Shown in pieces: positions 1 to 6,914 of a stretch of DNA of 21,378 nt (position 1 is the first letter of the stretch; every line of letters starts with the position of its first letter). The translations under genes and the position numbers were made by a program. The notes under the pieces were generated by a model. The model was given only the letters and a program-made list of their open reading frames with translations. It was not told where the DNA came from and ran no database searches. The DNA comes from Deltaproteobacteria bacterium. GTDB taxonomy: Bacteria; Myxococcota_A; UBA9160; SMWR01. The stretch covers positions 1 through 21,378 of the forward strand of contig JAFDAW010000008.1 of the NCBI GenBank assembly GCA_019313605.1, in the 5' to 3' direction.

Positions 1-150
1 AATCCACAGGCTGTCGACACCGCGCGCATCCATCACCAGCGAGAGCAATGGCAAGCTCAAGCCGTAGATCAGCGCGGTGACCGCCATCGCAGCGGTAACG
101 GCGACGAGGTTCTGGCGCCGTTGCAGAGGTGTCAAAGCGCCGTCGACCAA
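1..150 (-). CDS. MFS transporter, N-terminal part only (gene continues past the window edge)
   Basis: The minus strand reads open from a TTG at 150-148 to the window edge (50 codons). An AGAGGAAG ribosome binding site lies about 6 bases upstream of the TTG. The peptide starts LVDGALTPLQRRQNLVAVTA and continues into a hydrophobic helix (MAVTALIYGLSLPLLSLVMD) followed by DARGVDSLWI. A short basic cytoplasmic start, a first helix with YGLSLPLLSL, then a small polar loop with a conserved-looking RGV is what the first helix of YcaD-like major facilitator transporters looks like. The family would export or import a small solute across the inner membrane; the substrate cannot be told from 50 residues. 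An ATG 22 codons further in is a less likely start because it would cut the first helix. It is divergent from the gene at 342. Confidence 0.6.
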   Translation of the reverse strand, partial: MVDGALTPLQRRQNLVAVTAAMAVTALIYGLSLPLLSLVMDARGVDSLWI

Positions 151-194
151 GCCGGGCTTCCTCTCGATTAGGGATCCAATGCAGTGAGCGAGTC

Positions 195-210
195 TGGCGG
201 CTGGATTGCG
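195..210 (+). promoter_or_regulatory. Possible sigma-54 (-24/-12) promoter for the gene at 342
   Basis: The sequence TGGC at 195-198 and TTGC at 206-209 places the GG and GC dinucleotides exactly 10 bases apart, the spacing required by RpoN. The bases between do not match the preferred ACG after TGGC. If real, transcription would begin near 221 and give a leader of about 120 bases before the ATG at 342. No enhancer site was identified. The rest of 151-341 shows no convincing -35/-10 pair. Confidence 0.3.
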
Positions 211-341
211 GAACGCAAGAGTCGATGCGAACTATAGGTAAAAACGGCAAAGCATTTTGGTAAGGTTCCGCGTGCAGGACGAGCGCTGTAGCCGAATGCG
301 AAAGCGCCTTCTCGTCACGCACACATAGAAGGGGTTGCACG

Positions 342-920
342 ATGCGAACCAGCGCGAATCGCAGCCAGGCTTCCATCAAACTCGGGCCGCTGATCGCACT
401 CGCGGCAGTGGCTCTGGGCGTGGCCATCTACTTCTGGAAATTCGTGCCCGTCGAGCGCCAACTGAGCGCTGAGATCGTCGCGTTCGAAGTGACGAGTGAA
501 CGCGACGAAGCGAGAAACCCTCCCGTCCGAGAGTCACTCGTCGCAAGGGTCCAATTCGCAAATGGCGGAGACGAATCAGAAACGATCTTGAAGGCGCGCT
601 TCCTGGTTTCGACCAACGAAGACCTCAGCGCTTCACGGAGTTGGTCGCCAACCCTCCATCGAGATTCCATGCTGCGCGATCTGAAGCTTTCACCCGGTGA
701 AACGATCACCCACACCTTCATCATCCCATGGACGGGAAGAGAAGAGGCCCGCTATTTCTCCGACGGCTCGCAAGTACACCTGGGGTTCTCGATCAGCGCC
801 AACGACCCAGGCGGCGAGATCATTACGCTCACCGAACGGTTCGGGCACGTGATTCCGCAGGACCGCCGCATCGCGAGTTCAGACCATCAACTTCTCGTCC
901 TCGAGTTTCCAAAGGACTAG
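342..920 (+). CDS. Membrane-anchored protein of unknown function
   Basis: The 192-residue product has a short basic start, one hydrophobic helix at about residues 15-32 (LGPLIALAAVALGVAIYFW) and a soluble remainder that would lie outside the inner membrane. The soluble part looks all-beta: it alternates charged and hydrophobic residues, with stretches such as VARVQFANGG and THTFIIPWTG that resemble strands of an immunoglobulin-like or FxLYD-type fold. No catalytic motif or cysteine pair is visible. The ATG at 342 follows AGAAGGGG at a normal distance. The next gene, a lipoprotein at 1048, is 127 bases downstream on the same strand, so the two may be co-transcribed. I do not recognise a family. 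Membrane anchoring is fairly sure; the fold is inference. Confidence 0.75.
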   Translation: MRTSANRSQASIKLGPLIALAAVALGVAIYFWKFVPVERQLSAEIVAFEVTSERDEARNPPVRESLVARVQFANGGDESETILKARFLVSTNEDLSASRSWSPTLHRDSMLRDLKLSPGETITHTFIIPWTGREEARYFSDGSQVHLGFSISANDPGGEIITLTERFGHVIPQDRRIASSDHQLLVLEFPKD

Positions 921-1047
921 AACTCCTCTCGAGATTTCAGGGCGAGCCGTTCTTGCAGGTCGCCCGGCCGCAGCCTAGAGTCGAACCAACCGCGGACACT
1001 CGGCAGGCCGGGGACCACCAGCTCGGCTACGGCATTGGAGTTCTGGC

Positions 1048-1650
1048 ATGAACGGCATCGAAAGATCGACCCTCGTTTTAGCGTGCGTTCTGCTCACGAG
1101 TTGCTCCGGTCCGTCCGAAAACCCCCTGGCCGCTGGAGCCACCCCGGAAATCGAGGCGCTCCTGATCGAACGAACCATCGAGCAGATCGAATTCGCCGAG
1201 AACTTCACGCACGACACTTTCGAGCAGATCCAGCGCACGAACATCGAAACCATGGTCGAAGAAATGCGAGAGGCCGCGCTGGTAAACCTGCAAAATCGCT
1301 TGAATAAAGTCATGATCCTGGAGCTGTCCCAGACGATTCAACTCGATCGCGAGAGCGCTGTGGTGGAGTCGCGCATCGTCGATCAGGAGAACGTCCTGGC
1401 AATTGTCACCCTGAAAGGCACTCGCACCTACAACACCGACAACGCCACCAAAACCGCGAAAACCCGGTTCTCCTTGCCCTGGTTGATCACCGTCGACGAC
1501 GGAGAGTTGGTCTTCCACCACCGCGGCGTTCGGATGAGAAACGTGCGAACGGATCCCAAGACTGTCGTCGATCCCGCGCAGTCCGAAACACCCGAAGCAC
1601 CCGAAGGACCGCTCGATACGGCAGCGGACGAAGGCGCGATGACTCGCTAG
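1048..1650 (+). CDS. Predicted lipoprotein of unknown function
   Basis: The 200-residue product begins with a lipoprotein signal: hydrophobic LVLACVLL followed by the lipobox LTSC, so Cys19 would be lipidated. Residues about 36-100 are rich in Glu, Ile and Leu (IERTIEQIEF, EEMREAALVNLQNRL) and probably form a long helix or coiled coil. Residues 100-165 look like beta strands, and the tail is a Pro/Glu/Ala-rich linker (from about residue 170). No enzyme motif was found. The ATG at 1048 has GGAG a few bases upstream. Its stop overlaps the stop of the convergent gene at 1647: both stops are read from one CTAG tetranucleotide (1647-1650). The family is not recognised. Confidence 0.75.
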   Translation: MNGIERSTLVLACVLLTSCSGPSENPLAAGATPEIEALLIERTIEQIEFAENFTHDTFEQIQRTNIETMVEEMREAALVNLQNRLNKVMILELSQTIQLDRESAVVESRIVDQENVLAIVTLKGTRTYNTDNATKTAKTRFSLPWLITVDDGELVFHHRGVRMRNVRTDPKTVVDPAQSETPEAPEGPLDTAADEGAMTR

Positions 1651-2369
1651 CGCTTCGCGGTATCCGTAGGTAGGAAATCTCGAAACCGCTCGGCGACCTC
1701 TTCCCGACTGATGATGCCCTTTTCCAACAGCACCTTCAGCAGCTGTGTAAGCGCGCTGAGGACGGCCTGAGAGGACATCAGAGACGCATCGCTCGGGCCG
1801 GTTCCGAACTCGAAATCGAGTTCGGTTTCGGGAGTGGCGGCCTGTGCCTTCAACTCGAACATGAGCAACTCCGGCACCTCTTGCACTTCGGGCCGGCGCA
1901 CAGCGGCGGTTTCCCCCTCGGTCTGACCGGATTCGTAGTGTCTCTGGAGTGCCTCTTCGAGCTCACTGGGCGCGGTAAGGACTGGACTCACGTTGTGACC
2001 GACGTGAAACCGAACGGCGTCCAGGGTTTCCAGATCCTGGGGATCCTGCATCGCGAGATGGAGCTTCTTGCCACGCCCTTCGTCGGAGACAGCGAGAGGC
2101 AGGCAGCGGTGCTTGAGCGCAGTTTCGGCGGGTACGAGTTCGAGCACTTCCTGCTCGACCCATTTGCCGCGCAGCCAGGCGATCGGGAGCTTTAGCTGTC
2201 GGGCCAGCGTTCGAACCAAAGCCTCTTCATCGAGGAAGCCCATTCGCACCAGCGTCACACCAAGAGGGCTGTGGAACTTTCGCTGTTCGGCGAGCGCGGC
2301 GCCGAGCTGGGTTTGGTCGATCGCGCCCGCCATCACGAGCAGTTCGCCGAGCTTGGGTCGTTCGGGCAT
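1647..2369 (-). CDS. Stand-alone MshEN / T2SSE_N-domain protein, possible cyclic-di-GMP receptor
   Basis: The 240-residue product opens with a domain found at the N terminus of GspE/MshE/PilB secretion ATPases, but has no ATPase domain. Two tandem repeats with a 29-residue period fit the MshEN motif of the form RLGxx(L/V/I)(L/V/I)xxG...LxxxLxxQ. Repeat 1 (residues 6-29) has LGELLV, G15, L22, L26 and Q29. Repeat 2 (35-58) has LGVTLV, G44, L51, L55 and Q58. The usual first Arg is Lys6 in repeat 1 and Pro35 in repeat 2. A second half (about 65-145) carries the LAMQDPQD segment typical of T2SSE_N. After an acidic linker, the C terminus ends in a short helical motif LLEKGIISREEV. I chose the ATG at 2369, which follows GAGAGG, over the upstream in-frame ATG at 2450, whose extra 27 residues are not family-like. 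MshEN domains of several ATPases bind cyclic-di-GMP; that it binds here is inference. Confidence 0.8.
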   Translation of the reverse strand: MPERPKLGELLVMAGAIDQTQLGAALAEQRKFHSPLGVTLVRMGFLDEEALVRTLARQLKLPIAWLRGKWVEQEVLELVPAETALKHRCLPLAVSDEGRGKKLHLAMQDPQDLETLDAVRFHVGHNVSPVLTAPSELEEALQRHYESGQTEGETAAVRRPEVQEVPELLMFELKAQAATPETELDFEFGTGPSDASLMSSQAVLSALTQLLKVLLEKGIISREEVAERFRDFLPTDTAKR

Positions 2370-2544
2370 CCGAGGCCTCTCAGTCCAAACGTCTAGAATC
2401 GGCAGATCGCAGCGGTGACCTGAGTCCGGGGCCTGGCTGCAACCGCGCAAATTCTAGAACGAATTGGGGATGGCGGGCAGCCGGCTTCACCACTTCGGAA
2501 GTCGGCTAGCGAGATGCGCCGCCGCCGCTTGGGACGGGGGCCGG

Positions 2545-3789
2545 CTACTCGGTCGAAATGACCTGGAGGCCGCGCGGCATGCGAGAGGCGATTTCCGCAC
2601 TGTCGGTTTTGAACAGAAGCGTCTCGATCAGATAGGTGAGTCCGGCCATCCGCGGAGCGTAGAAGACGCTCTCGAAGTTGACTGCGGTACCGGGTTCGAA
2701 TTGCACGTTCGAATCTTCATGGCTCATTTCGTAGACGAAATTACCCACCCAGTCCGGTGGAAACCCGATCCCGAGTTCGTAGCCGCCGACCCAGGACGCG
2801 CTTTCCCAGATTTCCTGGTCTTCGTAGTAGGCCTTGAGAGTCTTCACGAGGTCCCCCACCCGCAGATTCGGTCGAATCAAACCTTCGAGAAGATCCATCG
2901 CTCCAGCGGCCTGCTCGTAGAATTCGGCCACCTCGCGCGGCGGCTGTCCCACGTAGAACGAGCGCGCCGCGTTGCAGTGATAGCGGTTGAAAACACCGCA
3001 GACGTCCACGTTCACCTGCTCGCCCGGGCCGATCGTGCGGCGCCCAGCCAGTGCGTGCCCACAGTTGGCCTTCGGGCCTGACAACACCGGCAAGGTGATC
3101 GACGGATTCTCGCCGCCAACCTTCGCCATGGCGCGAATCATTTCACCATAGACTTCCAGCTCGGTGACTCCGGGCCGGATCGTGTCGCGCGCCGCGGCGA
3201 GCCCCACATCCGCGATCTGACCCGCCCGCTCGATGTAGACCATTTCCTGGGGTGACTTCACCCAACGCATATCGCGGAGCACGTCGCTTCCGTCGGCGAC
3301 CTTGCAACCCGCAGATTCGAACGCGCTCCGGAATCGCTGGCTGATCACCGGATTGGGTCGGTAGGAATGAAGCTCGAGACCGACGGTTCCCCCGAGCCAA
3401 CCCGCAGCCGCGAGCTCATCGACGATGAATCCGATTCCGTCGCGCCGGTTGTCGATCGGAAAGATTCGAATGTCGTCCGCGATGGTCACGAACCGCACCA
3501 TGACCTGCTCGCTCGGCGTATCGAACAGGATGAAATCATCGCGATCCCGGTGCACGGCGATCCCGCTCGTCGCGGGCCAGCCTTTCGGGCCTTGTGCCTG
3601 ATACCACTCACACGTGTAACCACTCACGTAGAAGAGACTCTCGGGCGCCGTCAGATACAGCACGTCGATTTCATCGGCCGCCATGCGGGTGCGAATCTTG
3701 GTCAACCGATCCCGGTACTCGTCCCGGCTGAAAGGCACTTCCATCGGCGGATGGCAGTGCTCGAGTACGTTCGCGCGGTGGTTGGTCAT
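2545..3789 (-). CDS. M24 (creatinase / ectoine-hydrolase-like) family protein with non-canonical metal site
   Basis: The 414-residue product has the two-domain pita-bread layout: a creatinase N-terminal domain (about 16-165, starting FSRDEYRDRL) and an M24 catalytic domain (about 175-405). In metallopeptidases of this fold, five ligands are D, D, H, E, E. Here D262 (VDVCG), E373 (NFESV) and E389 (LIETL) can be aligned. The second Asp position is N273 (RYHCNAARSF), and the usual GHGIG is GYELGIGFPPDW with no His. The RYH and GFPPDW signatures resemble creatinase and DoeA-type enzymes that hydrolyse C-N bonds in small molecules, rather than Xaa-Pro peptidases. The start at 3789 is chosen for its GGGGAGGG site; in-frame starts at 3861 and 3744 lack one. 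It is probably cytoplasmic. The substrate is unknown. Confidence 0.85.
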   Translation of the reverse strand: MTNHRANVLEHCHPPMEVPFSRDEYRDRLTKIRTRMAADEIDVLYLTAPESLFYVSGYTCEWYQAQGPKGWPATSGIAVHRDRDDFILFDTPSEQVMVRFVTIADDIRIFPIDNRRDGIGFIVDELAAAGWLGGTVGLELHSYRPNPVISQRFRSAFESAGCKVADGSDVLRDMRWVKSPQEMVYIERAGQIADVGLAAARDTIRPGVTELEVYGEMIRAMAKVGGENPSITLPVLSGPKANCGHALAGRRTIGPGEQVNVDVCGVFNRYHCNAARSFYVGQPPREVAEFYEQAAGAMDLLEGLIRPNLRVGDLVKTLKAYYEDQEIWESASWVGGYELGIGFPPDWVGNFVYEMSHEDSNVQFEPGTAVNFESVFYAPRMAGLTYLIETLLFKTDSAEIASRMPRGLQVISTE

Positions 3790-4448
3790 CGGCGTGTGCC
3801 CTCCCCAGGCGGATCCAGATCGGTTTCGGGCATTGTCAACGCTGGGGCGGGGAGGCGTCAAGTCGCGCTGGGCGTTGCGGCGACGTCGGGAGTCCGGACG
3901 CCCGATCCATCGGGGGATTCCCGGCCCCTGGGTCGATATCGGGTTTCCGGGGCTCTTGGAAGTGGAAGGGGGGGCACTGTGGATCTGGGACCCAGCGGTG
4001 GAGGTTGGTCGGTGGGGACTGTCCCCTCCTCCTCCGCCGGGTCCCTACCCTTGAGCCCAATCCCGGAGGCTCTGCTCCTCCAGAACCGGGAAACCCTCTG
4101 ACGGGAGCGTTTCGAAAGAGTCGATTCTCATTCGGTGGCCGCTTTTTCGCGACCCCCCTCCTCGACCCGTTCCCGGACAGTGCGGAACTACAATGCTTAA
4201 AGTAGGCAGCGGTTGGGAAGCTCGCTTGATCGGAAGCTGATCATTGTCTGATCTCTTCCTGATCCGAGATTGGGCTCGACGCAAGAGAGACGCTCTCGCT
4301 CCGGATTCTGAATCGGCGAATTCAGATCCAGAAACGCGGAGAGCAGTGCGTGCCACGGGATTCGCAACCACGCACGGGTGCTCTCAGCAGCGCAGCAGGA
4401 AAGTCGCCAACTAGGGCAATACCCTCGAAACCTTCGGGATCGCCGCCG
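3790..4448. other. Gene-free gap rich in inverted repeats
   Basis: No reading frame here looks like a protein; those present are shadows without ribosome binding sites. The part 3837-4112 holds a run of inverted repeats: CAACGC/GCGTTG (3837-3842 with 3872-3877), CCCGATccATCGGG (3901-3914), CTGGGACCCAG (3985-3995), GGGGACtGTCCCC (4014-4026), TCCCGG/CCGGGA (4061-4066 with 4086-4091, with GGAG/CTCC inside) and AAAC-CTC/GAG-GTTT (4091-4112). Further on are GAGAGacgCTCTC (4285-4297), GGATTCTGAAT/ATTCAGATCC (4303-4329) and GTGCGTG/CACGCAC (4346-4352 with 4369-4375). None is followed by a T-run that would make a clear terminator. The promoter of the M24 gene should lie at the left edge and any terminator of the barrel gene at the right edge. 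GGGGACtGTCCCC resembles palindromes seen in REP-like elements, which is a guess. Confidence 0.6.
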
Positions 4449-5318
4449 TCAGAATCGGTACTGCAGCCCGACGCCGAACTGGTAGTAGTCGAGGCCGTCG
4501 AGTTTTCCAAAGGGCATCAAGTAGGAACCCTCCGCACTCATGACCACATTCTTGGTCAGGTAGAAATCGAGGCCGGCGCCGTAACGGAAGGCCACATTGA
4601 CGGTTCGCTCACTCGTCTGCGGCGCACGCCCCGGAATGTCGCCGCCCGATGAGTCGTATGCCTTGCTTTCCATCCTCATGAAGCCCACGCCCAGGAGCAC
4701 GAACGGCTGGGTGCGCCCGGTCAGGAGATGGCCCTTGATGTTGTCAGTGAAGACCAGTGTCTCGAGTTCGAGATCGAAATTCCGCGCCGAATCATTCGAC
4801 GGCGTTCCATTTTCCCTGATCGACCCGTCGAAATCGGCCAACGCTTCGAACTGGAGTTCGGCCGAGATGTAGGGGTGGCAGCGGTAGCCGCCTCGGCCCA
4901 AAACGCCGAAGACATCATCTTCGACATCATCGATGTCGAACGTATAAACCCCCGGGTCTCCAGGAGGAATCGGAGGGGTCTCATCCGGGTCTCCTAATTC
5001 AGGGGTGCCTCGCAATACTCGGAGGTTGTCTTGTAATTCCCCGTCGACGAGATTGAGGACATCCGAATCCGAAAAGTTCTGTCTCGCATAGCTAGCCGAT
5101 AGGCCGAGGTAGAAGCCCCGCCGGTCGTAACCTTCGTCCTCCTCTTCTTCGTCCTGGGTGAGCAGCGCGATCGCCATGCACCCGATAGCCATCAGTCCCC
5201 CACCACCGACCATCGTCAACGCGACCGTGGAGCCGTCGCCGATCGAGCCGGCGGCTGCGGGTGAAACCCCCAGCGCGAGACTCGTTAATCCGATTACCGC
5301 CGCCTTCTTCAGCCTCAT
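4449..5318 (-). CDS. Outer-membrane beta-barrel protein (OmpA-like / porin-type small barrel)
   Basis: The 289-residue product has a signal peptide (MRLKKAAVIGLTSLALG, likely cut after SPAAA near residue 23). A Gly/Ala-rich hydrophobic stretch follows (about 30-53) and then a strongly acidic run DEEEEDE (56-62). From residue 68 (RGFYLGLSASY) to the end there are alternating amphipathic strands, and the protein ends YYQFGVGLQYRF, with the C-terminal Phe recognised by the BAM assembly machine. The size fits an eight-stranded barrel with a long acidic loop (about 90-145, Pro/Asp-rich). The ATG at 5318 follows GAAGGAG by 6 bases; upstream in-frame ATG codons would add an Arg-rich non-signal extension. 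A strong hairpin sits just upstream (5338-5366). The extra hydrophobic stretch after the signal is odd and could be a second membrane helix. Confidence 0.85.
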   Translation of the reverse strand: MRLKKAAVIGLTSLALGVSPAAAGSIGDGSTVALTMVGGGGLMAIGCMAIALLTQDEEEEDEGYDRRGFYLGLSASYARQNFSDSDVLNLVDGELQDNLRVLRGTPELGDPDETPPIPPGDPGVYTFDIDDVEDDVFGVLGRGGYRCHPYISAELQFEALADFDGSIRENGTPSNDSARNFDLELETLVFTDNIKGHLLTGRTQPFVLLGVGFMRMESKAYDSSGGDIPGRAPQTSERTVNVAFRYGAGLDFYLTKNVVMSAEGSYLMPFGKLDGLDYYQFGVGLQYRF

Positions 5319-5337
5319 CCTGTCTCCTTCCCTCATT

Positions 5338-5366
5338 CCGCGAGTCGACCGGCCCTCGACTCGCGG
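5338..5366 (-). promoter_or_regulatory. Perfect 11-bp hairpin in the leader of the beta-barrel gene
   Basis: On the minus strand CCGCGAGTCGA and TCGACTCGCGG form a perfect 11-base-pair stem around the 7-base loop GGGCCGG. The stem ends 19 bases before the ATG at 5318, just upstream of the GAAGGAG ribosome binding site. There is no T-run, so it is not a standard terminator. It may be an mRNA-stabilising 5' stem, a binding site for an RNA-binding protein, or, as DNA, an operator dyad. The stem is seen directly; its role is inference. Confidence 0.6.
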
Positions 5367-5500
5367 TCCCAGCCACCAGACCACGGCGGATTCCATCAAT
5401 CTAGGTTGTACTGCGCGCTGGAGCCTACATCGAAGCGACGCCCCGCGCCGCACTCCCGACGGTCGAGCGCCAAGCCTCCCGCCCCGCATTCCGGCGCGGG

Positions 5501-6040
5501 ATGACGTCCGCTAGCCTAATGGCACCGATGGCCAACGTCTCCAACAACCTCGCACTGATCGGGATGCCGGGAGCGGGCAAGAGCACCCTGGGCGTACTCC
5601 TTGCAAAGCGGACGGCGCGCAGCTTCTTGGATACCGATCTGCTGATCCAGGAGACGGAAGGCGCGCCCTTGCAACAGATCATCGAGGAACGCGGCGTAGA
5701 ATCCTTTCGCAGCGTCGAGGAGCGCATCGTGCTGGGGCTCGACTGTTCGAGCTGCGTGATCGCTACGGGCGGCAGTGTCGTGTACAGCCGGGCCGCGATG
5801 GAGCATCTGGGGCAACTCGGCCAGCGCATCTACCTCGACGTACCGTTCGCCGAGCTCGAACGGCGCCTCGGAGATCTCGACAAGCGCGGAGTGATTCGCG
5901 GGCCCGGGCAAGATCTAGAAAGCCTGCTCGCGGAGCGCCGCGCACTCTACGAACGCTGGGCGGACATCCGTGTGGACTGCGGAGAGCTGGAGCACGATGG
6001 CTCGGTAGACGCCGTCATCCGCGCACTCGCCTCGGCTTGA
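5501..6040 (+). CDS. Shikimate kinase
   Basis: The 179-residue product matches shikimate kinase, which phosphorylates shikimate at O3 with ATP in the route to chorismate and aromatic amino acids, in the cytoplasm. Visible motifs are Walker A GMPGAGKS (21-28), the DxD shikimate site LDTDLLI (D44, D46), R70 in ESFRSVEE, the glycine pair in ATGGSVV (90-91), and the C-terminal ERRALYERWADIRV segment containing the usual late Arg. The lid has RGVIRGPG instead of the textbook RPLL. This resembles a large subgroup annotated as shikimate kinase, but leaves some doubt about the exact substrate. Length is normal for AroK/AroL. The start is uncertain: the ATG at 5501 has only a weak GGCGCGGG before it, and 5519 or 5528 are possible. 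No other aromatic-pathway gene is near. Confidence 0.85.
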   Translation: MTSASLMAPMANVSNNLALIGMPGAGKSTLGVLLAKRTARSFLDTDLLIQETEGAPLQQIIEERGVESFRSVEERIVLGLDCSSCVIATGGSVVYSRAAMEHLGQLGQRIYLDVPFAELERRLGDLDKRGVIRGPGQDLESLLAERRALYERWADIRVDCGELEHDGSVDAVIRALASA

Positions 6041-6059
6041 ACCACTGCCCGATAACCCA

Positions 6060-6635
6060 TCAAGTTCCGTACTCGGTCCATTTCGGCTTTTCGAATACGC
6101 GTCGCAGCATCGGCTCGAAGGTTTCGAGCGGAAGCGTGTCGTAGTCCGGGTCGAAGGAACACTGGTCGTAGAGTGCACAGAATTCGGCGGTGTCATCGAA
6201 GTGGGGGTGGTCGCGGAATTTTTCTCTCGCGTTGCGATCAGCGCCCACGTGATGCCAGAAGTAGTAGCCCTGAAAGATTGCGTGATGCTGGACGATCCAG
6301 AGATTTTTCTCCGACACAAAGGGTTTGAGAATCGCCGCTGCTAGATCGGCGTGGTTGTGGCTGGCCAACATGTCGCCGATATCGTGCAACAACGCACAGA
6401 CCACGTATTCCTCGTCGCGCCCGTCGCGGTGCGCGCGGGTCGCGGTCTGCAGGCTGTGGATCAGCCGGTCCACGAGCATTCCGCCGTAGCTGCCCCCGAG
6501 CTGCCGCAGCTGTTCGAGAACCCGATCCGCGAGTTCGTTTGCGAAGGGTTCCTGGATTCGCTCGAGGGTCTCGAAATCCTCCTTCGTGCCGTCCTCCATC
6601 CGGGTAAATCGCGCAACGGCATCGGATCGATCCAT
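6060..6635 (-). CDS. HD-domain protein (metal-dependent phosphohydrolase or diiron oxygenase type)
   Basis: The 191-residue product is one HD domain. Visible candidate metal ligands are H60 (LIHSLQTA), H84-D85 (ALLHDIGD), H93/H95 (SHNHAD), H117/H118 (VQHHAIF) and D157 (LYDQCSFD). HD proteins with extra histidines can bind two irons and act as phosphohydrolases, or as oxygenases (PhnZ, myo-inositol oxygenase). The spacing here does not match PhnZ exactly after the HD pair, so the choice between hydrolase and oxygenase stays open. Other conserved-looking segments are FQGYYFWHH and FDPDYDTLPL. The ATG at 6635 follows AAGGGAGAG. It is convergent with the shikimate kinase gene, the two stops being 19 bases apart, and it stands alone on its strand. 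No signal peptide is seen, so it is probably cytoplasmic. Confidence 0.8.
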   Translation of the reverse strand: MDRSDAVARFTRMEDGTKEDFETLERIQEPFANELADRVLEQLRQLGGSYGGMLVDRLIHSLQTATRAHRDGRDEEYVVCALLHDIGDMLASHNHADLAAAILKPFVSEKNLWIVQHHAIFQGYYFWHHVGADRNAREKFRDHPHFDDTAEFCALYDQCSFDPDYDTLPLETFEPMLRRVFEKPKWTEYGT

Positions 6636-6914
6636 GGGCTCTCCCTTCGATTCACCGATTGCACCCGATCGGCGATCTCCTGAGTAATCAGTCGAAACAC
6701 CAGGTGACGCGATTCGCCCCGCCTCAACGGCGGGCAGATCGAGTTGGGTTCTCCTGAACCATAGAATCTACTTGAAGCCTTGCTCCAATCGAAAACTTTT
6801 TGTCACTCCGCTCCGGCATTCCTCGAGTTCGACCTGAGCCCTTTGCAAAGCCAATCGATCCCGTACGCTACCCGGAACGCGTAGAGTGGCCGCAGCAAGC
6901 GGGGAGATTGCGGA

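Noticed and set aside
2376..2385. CTGAGAGG upstream of the MshEN gene, like part of a TPP riboswitch
   Set aside because: No other TPP-box elements or stems nearby; it simply contains the ribosome binding site.
4045..4371. 108-codon minus-strand frame in the 3790-4448 gap
   Set aside because: GTG start without a ribosome binding site, no recognisable fold, and it runs across inverted repeats.
6842..6854. GCAAAGCC-like sequence upstream of the LysM gene, reminiscent of the GEMM core
   Set aside because: The first GEMM block (GCAAACC plus GNRA stem) is missing upstream and there is no matching 3' block.
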